DNA from: an uncultured Parabacteroides sp.
GTDB taxonomy: Bacteria > Bacteroidota > Bacteroidia > Bacteroidales > Tannerellaceae
Length of the DNA stretch: 64,000 nucleotides
Direction of reading: 5' to 3'
Assembly (NCBI RefSeq): GCF_947855115.1
Contig: NZ_CANTZW010000002.1
Coordinates: forward strand, 310,001-374,000
Below, in pieces: positions 1-8,111 of the stretch (position 1 is the first letter of the stretch; each line of letters starts with the position of its first letter). The position numbers and the translations under genes are program-made. Below the pieces are notes generated by a model. That model was not told the origin of the DNA. It made no database searches and worked only from the letters and a program-made list of their open reading frames with translations.

Positions 1-954
1 GGTATCGGTCTATGCCGTACGGAACATATGTTCTTTGAGGGCGAGAAGATTAAAGCTATGCGTGAAATGATCTTGGCCGAAGATGCCGAAGGTCGTAAGA
101 AAGCATTAGAAAAGATTCTTCCTTATCAAAAAGAGGATTTCAAGGGTATTTTCAAAGCTATGGCTGGATGCCCCGTTACTGTTCGTTTGCTTGATCCACC
201 TTTGCATGAGTTTGTTCCTCATGATTTAAAAGGACAAGAGGAAATGGCTGAAACAATGGGTGTATCTGTTAAAGAAATCCAGAAACGTGTAGAATCCCTT
301 TGTGAGCATAATCCTATGTTGGGGCATCGTGGTTGCCGTTTGGGTAATACATACCCAGAAATCACGGAGATGCAGACTCGTGCGATTTTAGGTGCCGCTT
401 TGGAATTGAAGAAAGAAGGTATCGAGGCTAAACCGGAAATTATGGTGCCATTAACAGGTATCTTATATGAGTTCAAGGAACAAGAGAAAGTAATTCGTAA
501 TGCGGCTGAAGAGTTATTTAAAGAAGTTGGCGATCGTATCGATTTTAAAGTTGGTACGATGATCGAAATACCTCGTGCGGCATTAACTGCGGATCGTATT
601 GCCTCTAGCGCTGAATTCTTCTCATTTGGAACGAATGATTTAACCCAAATGACATTTGGTTACTCTCGCGATGATATCGCTTCTTTCTTGCCGGTTTACT
701 TAGAGAAGAAGATCTTAAAAGTGGATCCGTTCCAAGTTTTAGACCAAAACGGTGTAGGACAGTTGGTTCGTATGGCAACAGAAAAAGGTCGTGCCATTCG
801 TCCGGATCTGAAATGTGGTATTTGTGGTGAACATGGAGGTGAGCCTTCTTCTGTTAAGTTCTGCCATAAGGTTGGCTTGAATTATGTATCATGTTCACCT
901 TTTAGAGTTCCTATCGCTCGTATCGCAGCGGCGCAGGCGGCTATAGAAGATTAA
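1..954 (+). CDS. ppdK: Pyruvate, phosphate dikinase, C-terminal part (cut by window start)
   Basis: The frame is open from base 1, so the gene begins upstream; about 317 C-terminal residues are present out of roughly 900 in the family. PPDK interconverts pyruvate + ATP + Pi and PEP + AMP + PPi in the cytoplasm, a standard enzyme of anaerobic Bacteroidales glycolysis and gluconeogenesis. The visible part is the PEP-utilising TIM barrel: [12 protein letters not shown] at the left edge, [18 protein letters not shown], and the catalytic-cysteine motif [11 protein letters not shown] near the end. A strong intrinsic terminator follows at 998-1036, so the gene is not read into the signalling genes downstream. 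Identification is secure; only the 5' part is missing. Confidence 0.97.
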   Translation, partial: GIGLCRTEHMFFEGEKIKAMREMILAEDAEGRKKALEKILPYQKEDFKGIFKAMAGCPVTVRLLDPPLHEFVPHDLKGQEEMAETMGVSVKEIQKRVESLCEHNPMLGHRGCRLGNTYPEITEMQTRAILGAALELKKEGIEAKPEIMVPLTGILYEFKEQEKVIRNAAEELFKEVGDRIDFKVGTMIEIPRAALTADRIASSAEFFSFGTNDLTQMTFGYSRDDIASFLPVYLEKKILKVDPFQVLDQNGVGQLVRMATEKGRAIRPDLKCGICGEHGGEPSSVKFCHKVGLNYVSCSPFRVPIARIAAAQAAIED

Positions 955-997
955 TCAAGAATTTGATTTTTAATAGTTTAAGCACACGATAGACAAG

Positions 998-1036
998 GAG
1001 GGTAGATTGAGTGATCAATCTATCCTCTATTTTTTT
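998..1036 (+). terminator. Intrinsic terminator of ppdK
   Basis: Stem arms at 998-1010 and 1015-1027 pair over 13 bp with one G.U, closed by a GTGA loop, and are followed directly by a T-rich run (1028-1036). It lies 44 bp after the ppdK stop. Confidence 0.88.
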
Positions 1037-1103
1037 GATAATCATATTATGATATTGTATATCAAATTATTATAAGGATAGGAGTAGAGTTAAAACGGCT
1101 GTT

Positions 1104-1274
1104 TTAATCGTTCGTTTTAATTAGTCGTTTACAAATGTCGTAAAAAACATTTACATGTGAAAGCTAAAAAGACCTTAGATCGTAATTTTAATGCGGCTTT
1201 TGGAGCATTTTATTAAACTTACTATATCCTTGCAAGATAATAGATATAAACGACTAATTAAAACGAACGATTAA
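1104..1274. repeat. Perfect 28-bp inverted repeat flanking 115 bp: candidate invertible promoter
   Basis: The arms 1104-1131 and 1247-1274 are exact reverse complements (28/28) and enclose 115 bp at 1132-1246. Each arm holds CGTTCGTT/AACGAACG, reminiscent of the repeats around Mpi-type invertible promoters in Bacteroidales, though I have not matched it to a published consensus. The enclosed segment has a promoter-like pair facing right: TTTTG at 1198-1202 and TATCCTTG at 1225-1232 (one mismatch to TAnnTTTG, spacing 22 bp, slightly long). The right arm ends 62 bp before the sensor kinase start at 1337. No recombinase gene is in the window, so the invertase would be elsewhere. A MITE-like element is the main alternative. 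The remaining bases of the 955-1336 gap hold only the ppdK terminator and AT-rich DNA. Confidence 0.7.
1225..1232 (+). promoter_or_regulatory. Putative -7 element inside the invertible segment
   Basis: TATCCTTG matches TAnnTTTG at all but one position, with TTTTG at 1198-1202 as a possible -33 element. In the orientation present it faces the sensor kinase gene. On the opposite strand GACATTTG (1132-1139) is an equally imperfect match facing left, so the ON orientation cannot be decided from sequence. Confidence 0.4.
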
Positions 1275-1336
1275 TTCATTCGTTTTCACGGTAGGAGCTT
1301 CTTTTTGCGTAAAAATATAATGAGAAATGGATATAT

Positions 1337-2431
1337 ATGAATACAACGTTAAGCATAGAGTTCGAACCTTTCTTTTCCCAAATAAGCCATCATTCCAAGA
1401 TAGGTTGTGCAAAATATGATCTATCCACCGGGGAAGGAGTGGCAATGGAACAATGGTACCTGAATATGGGGGAAGTTCCGGGAACTCCACTAGACCAGAT
1501 AGTAGGTATATATTCCAAGGTTCAACCTGAGGATCGTGAAAGCATGAAAGTTTCCTTAAATCGAATTGTTCGTGAAGAAACAGATCATGACCAAAAGGAA
1601 GTCCGGGTTAAGGATGGTGAGGGATGGAAATGGATTCGTCAGGATACAATAGAGGTAGGAGGCGAGAAGTCAAGACAAATCTTATTGCTGATGAATTATG
1701 ATATATCTGAACTGAAAGCCATGGAAAAACGAATGCTCGAAGCGGAGAAGCTAGGTCGCTTGAAATCTGCTTTTTGGGCGAACATCAGCCATGAGATTCG
1801 TATGCCATTAAATGCGATTGTCGGATTTTCTTCTCTTTTAGAGGATGAGGAGGATTATGAAATGAGACAAAATTATATCCGTATCATTCAAACCAATAAT
1901 GAATTATTATTAGGTATTATTAATGAGGTATTGGATTTGGCTAGGATTGAGTCTGATATCATGACTTTCAATTTTACGGAGTTTGATCTGAAGCAATTGC
2001 TCGAAGAAACCGTATCGTCTTTCCAAATCAAGGTCTCGGAAGGAGTGACTTTGGGCTATCCGGACTCATTGGATTCTTTTGTATTTCGCTCCGACCGTAT
2101 TCGTTTGAAGCAAATTCTCGGTAATTTTATAACCAATGCGATAAAGCATACCTCCATGGGGCGTATTACTGTATCATATGAAGTCACAGAGAAAGAAGTT
2201 TTATTATCTGTGATCGATACAGGTGAAGGAATACCGGAGGAAACAATGCTTCACGTGTTCGATCGTTTTTATAAAGGACATAACCAAAAACAAGGGACAG
2301 GACTTGGACTTGCCATCTGTCAGAATATAATCGAAAAATTAGGAGGGCATATCGGTGTCTCTTCTGAACTAGGGAAGGGCTCTCGTTTTTGGTGTACTTT
2401 ACCAATCTTTCCCCGAAAAGATGTCAACTGA
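1337..2431 (+). CDS. Soluble PAS sensor histidine kinase
   Basis: A 364-residue histidine kinase without membrane segments or receiver domain. Residues about 30-125 resemble a PAS/PAC fold (the WKWIRQD stretch is typical of the PAC end). The HisKA box is ANISHEIRMPLNAIVGF, with the phosphorylated His near residue 152. HATPase follows with DTGEGIPEE (G1), FDRFYKG (F box) and GTGLGLAI (G2), ending in the usual GSRFWCTLP. A cytoplasmic sensor of this type would phosphorylate an unknown response regulator. The next gene encodes a LytTR domain without a receiver, so it is not an obvious partner. The gene stands alone behind the 28-bp inverted repeat, which makes it the most likely gene to be switched by inversion. 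A separate perfect -7 box before the next gene (2446-2453) allows the following cluster to be expressed independently. Confidence 0.9.
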   Translation: MNTTLSIEFEPFFSQISHHSKIGCAKYDLSTGEGVAMEQWYLNMGEVPGTPLDQIVGIYSKVQPEDRESMKVSLNRIVREETDHDQKEVRVKDGEGWKWIRQDTIEVGGEKSRQILLLMNYDISELKAMEKRMLEAEKLGRLKSAFWANISHEIRMPLNAIVGFSSLLEDEEDYEMRQNYIRIIQTNNELLLGIINEVLDLARIESDIMTFNFTEFDLKQLLEETVSSFQIKVSEGVTLGYPDSLDSFVFRSDRIRLKQILGNFITNAIKHTSMGRITVSYEVTEKEVLLSVIDTGEGIPEETMLHVFDRFYKGHNQKQGTGLGLAICQNIIEKLGGHIGVSSELGKGSRFWCTLPIFPRKDVN

Positions 2432-2445
2432 ATAAAGAAAATACG

Positions 2446-2453
2446 TATATTTG
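2446..2453 (+). promoter_or_regulatory. Bacteroidetes -7 element upstream of the LytTR gene
   Basis: TATATTTG is a perfect TAnnTTTG 35 bp before the start at 2489. No convincing -33 TTTG was seen. It suggests that the signalling cluster has its own promoter independent of the invertible segment. Confidence 0.55.
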
Positions 2454-2488
2454 TTTCTTAAAGAGAAACGAAAAAACAATTTCTACGT

Positions 2489-2872
2489 ATGGAGCGGTAT
2501 TTAATAATAAAAACAAGGGATGAGTTGTTGCGCATTAAGATTGGTCAGATCCTTTATTTTGAAGCAGACAGGAACTATACGAAACTATTGTTATCAAATG
2601 GCATCCAATTTACTTTTGCCATAAATATCGGAAAAATAGAAGAAATCCTAGAAAAGCAAGTCGCAGGTTGTAACAAGATATTAATGCGTGTCGGAAAAAG
2701 TCATATCATAAATAAGAATCATATCTTACAAATAAATCTACCAAAACAACGTTTGTTGCTATTGACGGAAGAAGGTAAGCCCAAGGAGTTGGTAATATCT
2801 AAGGATCCGTTGAAAGTACTGAAAGATACTCTTGAGAAGGAGATGGGGAAGCCCCAGGAAGAAAAAGAATAA
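2489..2872 (+). CDS. Stand-alone LytTR DNA-binding protein
   Basis: A 127-residue protein made almost entirely of a LytTR DNA-binding domain: ILYFEADRNYTKLLL near the start and RVGKSHIINKNHIL in the second half are the family's hallmark strands. No receiver domain, membrane segment or sensor part is present. Stand-alone LytTR proteins are usually transcription regulators controlled by other means. The charged C-terminal tail (EKEMGKPQEEKE) runs up to the next gene 4 bp away. Its position at the head of an FHA/PP2C/Ser-Thr-kinase cluster suggests that it regulates the cluster or is modified by the kinase; that is inference. Confidence 0.88.
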   Translation: MERYLIIKTRDELLRIKIGQILYFEADRNYTKLLLSNGIQFTFAINIGKIEEILEKQVAGCNKILMRVGKSHIINKNHILQINLPKQRLLLLTEEGKPKELVISKDPLKVLKDTLEKEMGKPQEEKE

Positions 2873-2876
2873 GACC

Positions 2877-3530
2877 ATGATTATAAAGATAGGAAAGGCA
2901 GAAGATAACGATTTTGTCGTTAACGATCCTCATGTAAGCCGCCATCATGCCCGCTTGATACGTGAGGATGGTGGTAATTTATTATTAGAAGATTTGGGAT
3001 CTACCAACGGAACGTTCGTGAATGGAACGCAAGTTGTGAAGAAACGTGTTACTCCCACTGATCATGTTCAATTGGGAGATAATTATAATTTAAATCTTTC
3101 CGAAGTTCTTAAATATAATAACGATTATAGCGAGGAATTTGCCGCATTGAAGAAAGTTTATGATGATTATATTCAAGAAAAGGTAAAGATTCAATCCTCT
3201 AATCAGTTTAAAACTAGATTGTTCCAATCCTTACCATTTGCTTTACCAGGAGTAGTGGGGGTAGTGGTAGGTTTTTTAGGAAAAGGTAGCCCGGAACTAT
3301 TTGGTGTCAGTCTTCTGATAACAATTTGTGCCCCTACGGTAGGAATTTATTTAGGAGCTAAGCAATCGGCAAAAATACCTCAGCAATTACAAGATATCGC
3401 CAATCAATTCAAGATAGACTATGTTTGTCCGAAATGCGGGACATTTTTAGGTGAGATCCCCTGGGAATCATTGAAAAACCGGAAACAATGCCCCGTTTCT
3501 TCCTGTAAGGCTAAATGGGTGAGAGAATGA
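2877..3530 (+). CDS. FHA domain protein with membrane hairpin and C-terminal zinc ribbon
   Basis: 217 residues from the ATG at 2877; a longer frame from 2832 would overlap the LytTR gene and begins with an implausible basic stretch before MIIKIGKAEDNDFVV. Residues 1-75 are an FHA phosphothreonine-binding domain (GKAEDNDFVV, HVSRHHARL, LEDLGSTNGTFVNG). A charged, probably helical linker follows, then two hydrophobic segments around residues 120-165 (PFALPGVVGVVVGFLG and LLITICAPTVGIYLGA). The C-terminus is a zinc ribbon with CPKCG and CPVSSC pairs. It likely docks phosphorylated partners of the Ser/Thr kinase (5278-7101) at the inner membrane. Orientation of the ends is not certain, but FHA and ribbon should both be cytoplasmic. 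Confidence 0.88.
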   Translation: MIIKIGKAEDNDFVVNDPHVSRHHARLIREDGGNLLLEDLGSTNGTFVNGTQVVKKRVTPTDHVQLGDNYNLNLSEVLKYNNDYSEEFAALKKVYDDYIQEKVKIQSSNQFKTRLFQSLPFALPGVVGVVVGFLGKGSPELFGVSLLITICAPTVGIYLGAKQSAKIPQQLQDIANQFKIDYVCPKCGTFLGEIPWESLKNRKQCPVSSCKAKWVRE

Positions 3531-3607
3531 GCCTTTCTTTTCGTATAGTAAAACAGCCTCTTTTGTACATGAAACCCAAATGTTTGATTATAAGAGAGAA
3601 TAGTAAG

Positions 3608-3637
3608 TTTATTAATCCATTGCTTTTTGTACTTTTG
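3608..3637 (+). promoter_or_regulatory. Bacteroidetes promoter before the acidic small protein
   Basis: TACTTTTG at 3630-3637 is a perfect TAnnTTTG with TTT at 3608-3610 as a possible -33 element, 19 bp apart. It lies 34 bp before the ATG at 3672 and decides against the upstream start at 3627, which would lie inside the promoter. It divides the signalling cluster into at least two transcription units. Confidence 0.6.
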
Positions 3638-3671
3638 TTTCCGGAATATTAACGATTTAGGAACAAAGGTT

Positions 3672-3926
3672 ATGCAAGAAGAGGAATATACATTCGTGAC
3701 TTTAGACGGCAATGACATTATGCCAGCAGACGCTGTCATAGTGGATGTAGAGGGAGGTGGTGTTGACTTAGGAGATGCCGTGGTTATAGACAATAGCAGT
3801 ATCGAATCTTTCGATCATTCAGACTTTATAACACTGGCAGACGATACCGTCATGCTTTCCGATACAGATATGATGGATCTGTACTCTACGGATATGGATG
3901 GTGCAGATATTTCATTTATCATATGA
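3672..3926 (+). CDS. Small highly acidic protein without Lys or Arg
   Basis: 84 residues from the ATG at 3672. I do not recognise a family. It contains 17 Asp and 5 Glu, one His and no Lys or Arg, so it is extremely acidic. Three imperfect internal repeats are visible (PADAVIVD, LGDAVVID, LADDTVML), followed by a run of SDTD/STDMD-type residues rich in Ser and Thr. There is no signal peptide or membrane segment. The stop overlaps the next gene's start (ATGA at 3923-3926), so the two are translationally coupled. Lying between two FHA genes and upstream of a Ser/Thr kinase and PP2C phosphatase, it could be a phosphorylated adaptor that FHA domains bind; this is inference from context only. Confidence 0.72.
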   Translation: MQEEEYTFVTLDGNDIMPADAVIVDVEGGGVDLGDAVVIDNSSIESFDHSDFITLADDTVMLSDTDMMDLYSTDMDGADISFII

Positions 3927-4438
3927 TCGCGGTTAAATGTCCACATTGCCATGTAGGATTGAAGGTAGACGAGGGGAAAATCCCCCTCGGTATTACCTCT
4001 TTTAAGTGTCCGAAATGTAAAAAATCTATTCCTTTGTCCTTATTATCCGAAAAAAGTAATCTTCAGGAAGTCGATTCCGATACGATTCTAGTGACACCAG
4101 TCAAGAGCGGAATCGGCAGACTGACGGTTCTTCCTGATGCCGATACACCTGAACAAGCGTTTCCTCTTCACGAAGGTAAGGTTGTTATTGGCCGGAAGTC
4201 AAACGCCTCACAAGCTACTATGCCAATTATCACGGCTGATCGTACGATGAGCCGTGAGCATATTTGTATTGAGGTGAAAAAAGATCCAAAAGGTGGATAT
4301 AAACATTTCCTTACCGATAATAATAGTAAAAATCATACGTTATATAATAACAGTTACTTAGAGAATGGCGAGGTAGTCGTGCTCAATGATAATGACGAAA
4401 TTATTATTGGCCGTACAGTCTTGCGTTTTAATGAATAA
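3923..4438 (+). CDS. Zinc-ribbon FHA domain protein
   Basis: 171 residues. The N-terminus is an MJ0042-type zinc ribbon (CPHCHVGLKVDEG, then KCPKCKKSIPL). After a linker, residues about 75-170 form an FHA domain (VVIGRKSN, DRTMSREHICIEV, LTDNNSKNHTLYNNSYL, IIIGRTVLRF); the usual STNGT loop is replaced by SKNHT. No membrane segment. It starts inside the stop codon of the acidic protein and ends 12 bp before the PP2C gene, so it is part of one translational unit. Expected role: recognition of phosphothreonine on a partner, most simply the neighbouring small protein or the kinase. Confidence 0.88.
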   Translation: MIAVKCPHCHVGLKVDEGKIPLGITSFKCPKCKKSIPLSLLSEKSNLQEVDSDTILVTPVKSGIGRLTVLPDADTPEQAFPLHEGKVVIGRKSNASQATMPIITADRTMSREHICIEVKKDPKGGYKHFLTDNNSKNHTLYNNSYLENGEVVVLNDNDEIIIGRTVLRFNE

Positions 4439-4450
4439 AACTCATTTGTT

Positions 4451-5254
4451 ATGATTATAACGATTGATAAGCCATGTGCCGTTACGGAAAAAGGAGGCAG
4501 ATCGAATAACGAGGATTCTATTTATCCACTTCCTGAACAAGTAACCTTTGACCAAAAATTGTTTATGGTGTGCGATGGTGTTGGTGGAGCCGAGAAAGGA
4601 GAGGTCGCAAGTTTTTTAGCTTGCGAGTCTATACAAACATTCTTTTCGACATTCCTGAAAGGTGATCTTACTCCTGAATTTATCCATAAGGCCGTGCACT
4701 ATACGGAAGTATGTTTTGATTCTTATGTTCAAGAACATTCTGAGGCGATGGGTATGGCCACTACGCTTACTATGGCTTATATCGCTTCCACCGGAATCGT
4801 GTTGGCTCATATCGGGGATAGTCGGGCTTATTATCTGAGAAAGGGGAAAGTTTTATATCAAACAGAAGATCATTCCTTGGTAAACTCATTAGTTAAGTTA
4901 GGTAAGATCACTCCGGAAGAGGCGTTGACCCATCCTCAACGGAATGTGATTATCCGGGCGATACAAGGTACCCATTCTTCAACAGAGGCCGATGTTATCA
5001 CCTTGAGTGACATACAACCCGGAGATTTCATATTCCTTTGTACGGATGGGGTCTTAGAAAGATTGAAGAGTGAAAAAATAGCAGAGATTTTTGATGGTCA
5101 TTTATCTGTTCCCGAAATAAAAGACGCTATTCTGGAGGCTTGTGATGGTAAGACGCGGGATAACTTTTCTTTTTACATCATACCTATTCAAAAAGTGCAA
5201 GATAGCATGGGGTTTAAGCAAAATATTCTCTCTTTTCTTTATTCTTTTGTATAA
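4451..5254 (+). CDS. PP2C-family Ser/Thr protein phosphatase
   Basis: 267 residues of a bacterial PPM/PP2C metal-dependent phosphatase. Metal-binding motifs are all present: RSNNEDS near residue 18, VCDGVGG, HIGDSRAYYL, CTDGVLERL and the C-terminal DNFSFYII. It is cytoplasmic, with no membrane segment. It most likely reverses phosphorylation by the kinase encoded immediately downstream; paired PP2C and Ser/Thr kinase genes are a common bacterial arrangement. A -7-like box (5261-5268) lies between it and the kinase. Confidence 0.94.
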   Translation: MIITIDKPCAVTEKGGRSNNEDSIYPLPEQVTFDQKLFMVCDGVGGAEKGEVASFLACESIQTFFSTFLKGDLTPEFIHKAVHYTEVCFDSYVQEHSEAMGMATTLTMAYIASTGIVLAHIGDSRAYYLRKGKVLYQTEDHSLVNSLVKLGKITPEEALTHPQRNVIIRAIQGTHSSTEADVITLSDIQPGDFIFLCTDGVLERLKSEKIAEIFDGHLSVPEIKDAILEACDGKTRDNFSFYIIPIQKVQDSMGFKQNILSFLYSFV

Positions 5255-5260
5255 ATAACG

Positions 5261-5268
5261 TACTTTTG
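5261..5268 (+). promoter_or_regulatory. Possible -7 element immediately before the Ser/Thr kinase gene
   Basis: TACTTTTG is a perfect TAnnTTTG only 9 bp before the ATG at 5278, with a T-rich stretch (5238-5240) about 20 bp upstream. If used, the kinase mRNA would be almost leaderless. It may be a chance match. Confidence 0.35.
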
Positions 5269-5277
5269 GCAGATTAA

Positions 5278-7101
5278 ATGGAATTATTCAAGGTTATGAA
5301 TCTGCCAGACGGACATCTTCTTCAAAACGGAAAATACAGACTTACTCATGTGGTTGGTCAAGGTGGTTTTGGCATAACCTACAGAGGAGTTTGGTACACA
5401 GAGGTTAAAGGATCTTTAGGTACCGTAAAGACTGAGGTCCCGATCTGTGTCAAGGAATATTTCTTCAAGGATTATTGTTATAGAGACCCTGGTTCCCAGG
5501 CCGTAAAGGTTCATTCGGAGACGGGAAAAGCCTTGTTTAACAAGTTTAAGGAAAAACTGATTAAAGAGGCAAAGATCTTATCGGAAGTTCATCATCCCTA
5601 TATCGTAAATGTACTGGAGGTTTTTGAAGAAAACAATACGGCGTATATTGCCATGGAGTATATTTCCGGTTTCTCGTTAAAATATATGCTTGAGAAAAAT
5701 GGGATATTACCCGAAGCAACAGTCCTTAAATATGTGCGGCAAATTGGAGAGGCATTACAATTCGTTCATGATAAGAGTATCTTACATTTGGATATTAAGC
5801 CCAGTAACATTTTGATCGATAAGAATGGGAACGCTCGATTAATTGATTTCGGGGTCAGCAAACGTTATGATATTGAGCAGGAGGAGACCAGCACTACAAT
5901 GTTGACACTTTCTAAAGGATTCGCTTCCATAGAACAATACGATAATGAAGGAACACAAGTGTTCTCACCTCGTCCGGATATCTATTCGTTAGGAGCCACG
6001 ATGTATAACCTGTTAACGGGAAAAATCCCTACGGAATCTATACTCCGTGCTACACGTCCTTTGCAAAAACCTTCGGAAATCAATGCGGCGATTAGTCCGA
6101 AGACAGAGGCTGCTATCATAAAAGCGATGCAGATCATTCCGACGGATCGTTTTAATACAGTAGGAGAGATGTTGGCTTCTTTGGATTTTTCTCAAGCAGA
6201 AAAAGAGGTTCCGGTTGTATCCAACCCATTACCTGAATTTGCGAATGAGGAAACAACAGTGATCTATTCATCCTCCACAGATTCTAAATTAGCGGGATCG
6301 GATGACGAGGAGACTGTCATTAATGTGGTTAATCCACCCATTGTGGAGCCTGTAATGGAAAAGAAAAGTTCCAAAAAGAAAATAATTCCTATTGGAATTG
6401 CTATATTTGTCGTGGTAGGATCTGCTACGGCCCTTTTGGTGCATAATAATAGACCAGCGGAAGAGGTTGTTGGAAATATTGATTTGCCTTCAGCGGCAGA
6501 TCAGGATAGCAGTGTCATGGAATCTGTGGTCGTGGAAAATGTAGAGATGCCGAATGATTCCGTTTCACAGGTGAGACGACCTGTCTCGGAGGTAAAAACA
6601 GAGGAGCAAGCACCTAAAGTGAAAGAGGAGCAGCCATCGGAAACTGAGCATACGGTAGAAGAGAATGTTCTTCCGGATCAGCCTTCGGAAAATGAGATAA
6701 ATGAGAAATATGACTCATTAATCACATCCGGCAAGGAAAAAATGGCTAAAGCTGATTATTCAGGTGCTAAGAAAGATTTGTCAGAGGCAAAAGATACGAA
6801 ACTTACGGAAGAGGTAGTTCGATTGATTATCGCTTGCGATGAGAAAGCCGAGGAAAAACGTATAGCGGACAAAAAGGCTCAATACGAGGAAAAAATGGCT
6901 TTCGGTAGATATAAGATCGTACGTAAGAAGTCAAACAATAGATACGGGGCAATCGATTCGAAAGCGGAAGAACGTATCCCTTGTAAGTACTTAAGTGTCG
7001 GTATCGCAGATAATGGTCGAGCGTTCGAACGGGAAGATAATTTGTTTGATATTTATAATTCTGATGGATCATTGATTAGCGAAGGTCTTACTTATTATTG
7101 A
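5278..7101 (+). CDS. Transmembrane Ser/Thr protein kinase
   Basis: 607 residues. Kinase domain at about 20-300: glycine loop VGQGGFGITYRG, VKEYF for the ATP lysine, catalytic loop HLDIKPSNIL near residue 170 (HLD instead of HRD), and LIDFGVSK for the Mg-binding DFG. A single membrane span follows at about 370-390 (IIPIGIAIFVVVGSATALLV). The outer part is rich in Glu, Pro and Val, then an alpha-helical stretch, and a C-terminal segment (YKIVRKKSNNRYGAIDSKA) that resembles one WG-type beta repeat. The enzyme should phosphorylate cytoplasmic partners with FHA-readable threonines in response to an envelope signal; substrate and signal are unknown. HLD in place of HRD makes it a non-RD kinase that may not need activation-loop phosphorylation. 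Confidence 0.94.
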   Translation: MELFKVMNLPDGHLLQNGKYRLTHVVGQGGFGITYRGVWYTEVKGSLGTVKTEVPICVKEYFFKDYCYRDPGSQAVKVHSETGKALFNKFKEKLIKEAKILSEVHHPYIVNVLEVFEENNTAYIAMEYISGFSLKYMLEKNGILPEATVLKYVRQIGEALQFVHDKSILHLDIKPSNILIDKNGNARLIDFGVSKRYDIEQEETSTTMLTLSKGFASIEQYDNEGTQVFSPRPDIYSLGATMYNLLTGKIPTESILRATRPLQKPSEINAAISPKTEAAIIKAMQIIPTDRFNTVGEMLASLDFSQAEKEVPVVSNPLPEFANEETTVIYSSSTDSKLAGSDDEETVINVVNPPIVEPVMEKKSSKKKIIPIGIAIFVVVGSATALLVHNNRPAEEVVGNIDLPSAADQDSSVMESVVVENVEMPNDSVSQVRRPVSEVKTEEQAPKVKEEQPSETEHTVEENVLPDQPSENEINEKYDSLITSGKEKMAKADYSGAKKDLSEAKDTKLTEEVVRLIIACDEKAEEKRIADKKAQYEEKMAFGRYKIVRKKSNNRYGAIDSKAEERIPCKYLSVGIADNGRAFEREDNLFDIYNSDGSLISEGLTYY

Positions 7102-7142
7102 TTGTAACATTATGGACTACTAAACATGTATTTACCTATTAT

Positions 7143-8099
7143 ATGAAAAGACTTTGGATATTGATGATATGTGTGGTATTTCCTTTAGGTCTGATGGCGC
7201 AACAGCATACGGAATACAATCGTAAGGGAGACGAAGCGATGAAACGTCTTGATTATAGTGACGCTAAAATGTGGTATGAAGAAGGTGTATCGCAATGCGA
7301 CGCATACAGCATAAACCAGTTAACCACGATTTGGCTTTCTAACGAGCGAATGCGTCCTTCTATGCGTAGCTTAATGAATAAATGCTTAAATTGTCTGACT
7401 GTCAAGGCCACGGAAGATGATCCGGATGCTATTTCTAAATTAATCATTTATTATTCGGAAGGTATCGGAACCCCTAAAAGTGAGGAGTTGGCTACCTATT
7501 GGAAAGAGTACCAAGAAATGTTGTTAAAGCCGGTGGAAACCGAATCCCAACCGGTAGACTCCATTGTGGTATCCCCTAGAAAACGGATGAAGTTTTTTGT
7601 GGGGTATTCGTATTCGATCGAGTCGCCTTATGGAATCACGGTTGGAGGTTTGGGACAACGTTTGGGTTGGTATGTACGTTTTAAGACGAATATGTCTTTT
7701 ATGAATTACACGGACGAATGTAATAACCAAGGACAGATTATCAAATTCTCTAATTCAGAGGGAGAATCCTATGAGCTTAACACAAGTAAATCCTCGAAGA
7801 CAAACAGTGTGGCAGGAACGGTCGGTTTAATCGTAAAATGTTTCCCTTGGTTGTATGCCTCCGTTGGTTTAGGATATGGTGAAAGAGCTCTGCTACATTC
7901 TTTTACGACCCATTCTTATGAAAACTATGATAGTACGAGGGAAATATGGTGCCGGAATATTGATTCCTCATATAAAGGGGTCGCCGCCGAGGTTGATTTG
8001 ATGATGAAAATAACGAACTCTGTATTTATCAGTGTTGGATGCAATACTGTTAATTTCAAATATTTAGATTTAAATGCAGGTTTAGGTATATTCTTTTAA
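7143..8099 (+). CDS. Secreted outer-membrane-type protein with Sel1/TPR-like N-terminus
   Basis: 318 residues from the ATG at 7143, which gives a clean signal peptide (KRLWILMICVVFPLGLMAQ, cleavage after AQ); a longer frame from 7098 adds 15 residues before the signal and is unlikely. The mature N-terminus looks like TPR/Sel1 helices (YNRKGDEAMKRLDYSDAKMW; YYSEGIGTPKSEE). The second half alternates aromatic and polar residues and ends in LGIFF, like a small outer-membrane barrel. The family is not recognised by name. It sits 41 bp after the kinase and just before a lipoprotein, so it may be an envelope output or sensor of this signalling cluster. Confidence 0.75.
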   Translation: MKRLWILMICVVFPLGLMAQQHTEYNRKGDEAMKRLDYSDAKMWYEEGVSQCDAYSINQLTTIWLSNERMRPSMRSLMNKCLNCLTVKATEDDPDAISKLIIYYSEGIGTPKSEELATYWKEYQEMLLKPVETESQPVDSIVVSPRKRMKFFVGYSYSIESPYGITVGGLGQRLGWYVRFKTNMSFMNYTDECNNQGQIIKFSNSEGESYELNTSKSSKTNSVAGTVGLIVKCFPWLYASVGLGYGERALLHSFTTHSYENYDSTREIWCRNIDSSYKGVAAEVDLMMKITNSVFISVGCNTVNFKYLDLNAGLGIFF

Positions 8100-8111
8100 T
8101 ATTGATTGTCT

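Noticed and set aside
1104..1274. Insertion sequence or MITE reading of the inverted repeat
   Set aside because: No transposase frame and no convincing target-site duplication (only TT on both sides); kept as an alternative to the invertible promoter.
2832..2876. Longer N-terminus for the first FHA protein
   Set aside because: It overlaps the end of the LytTR gene and adds a basic stretch unlike the FHA fold; the ATG at 2877 starts the domain directly.
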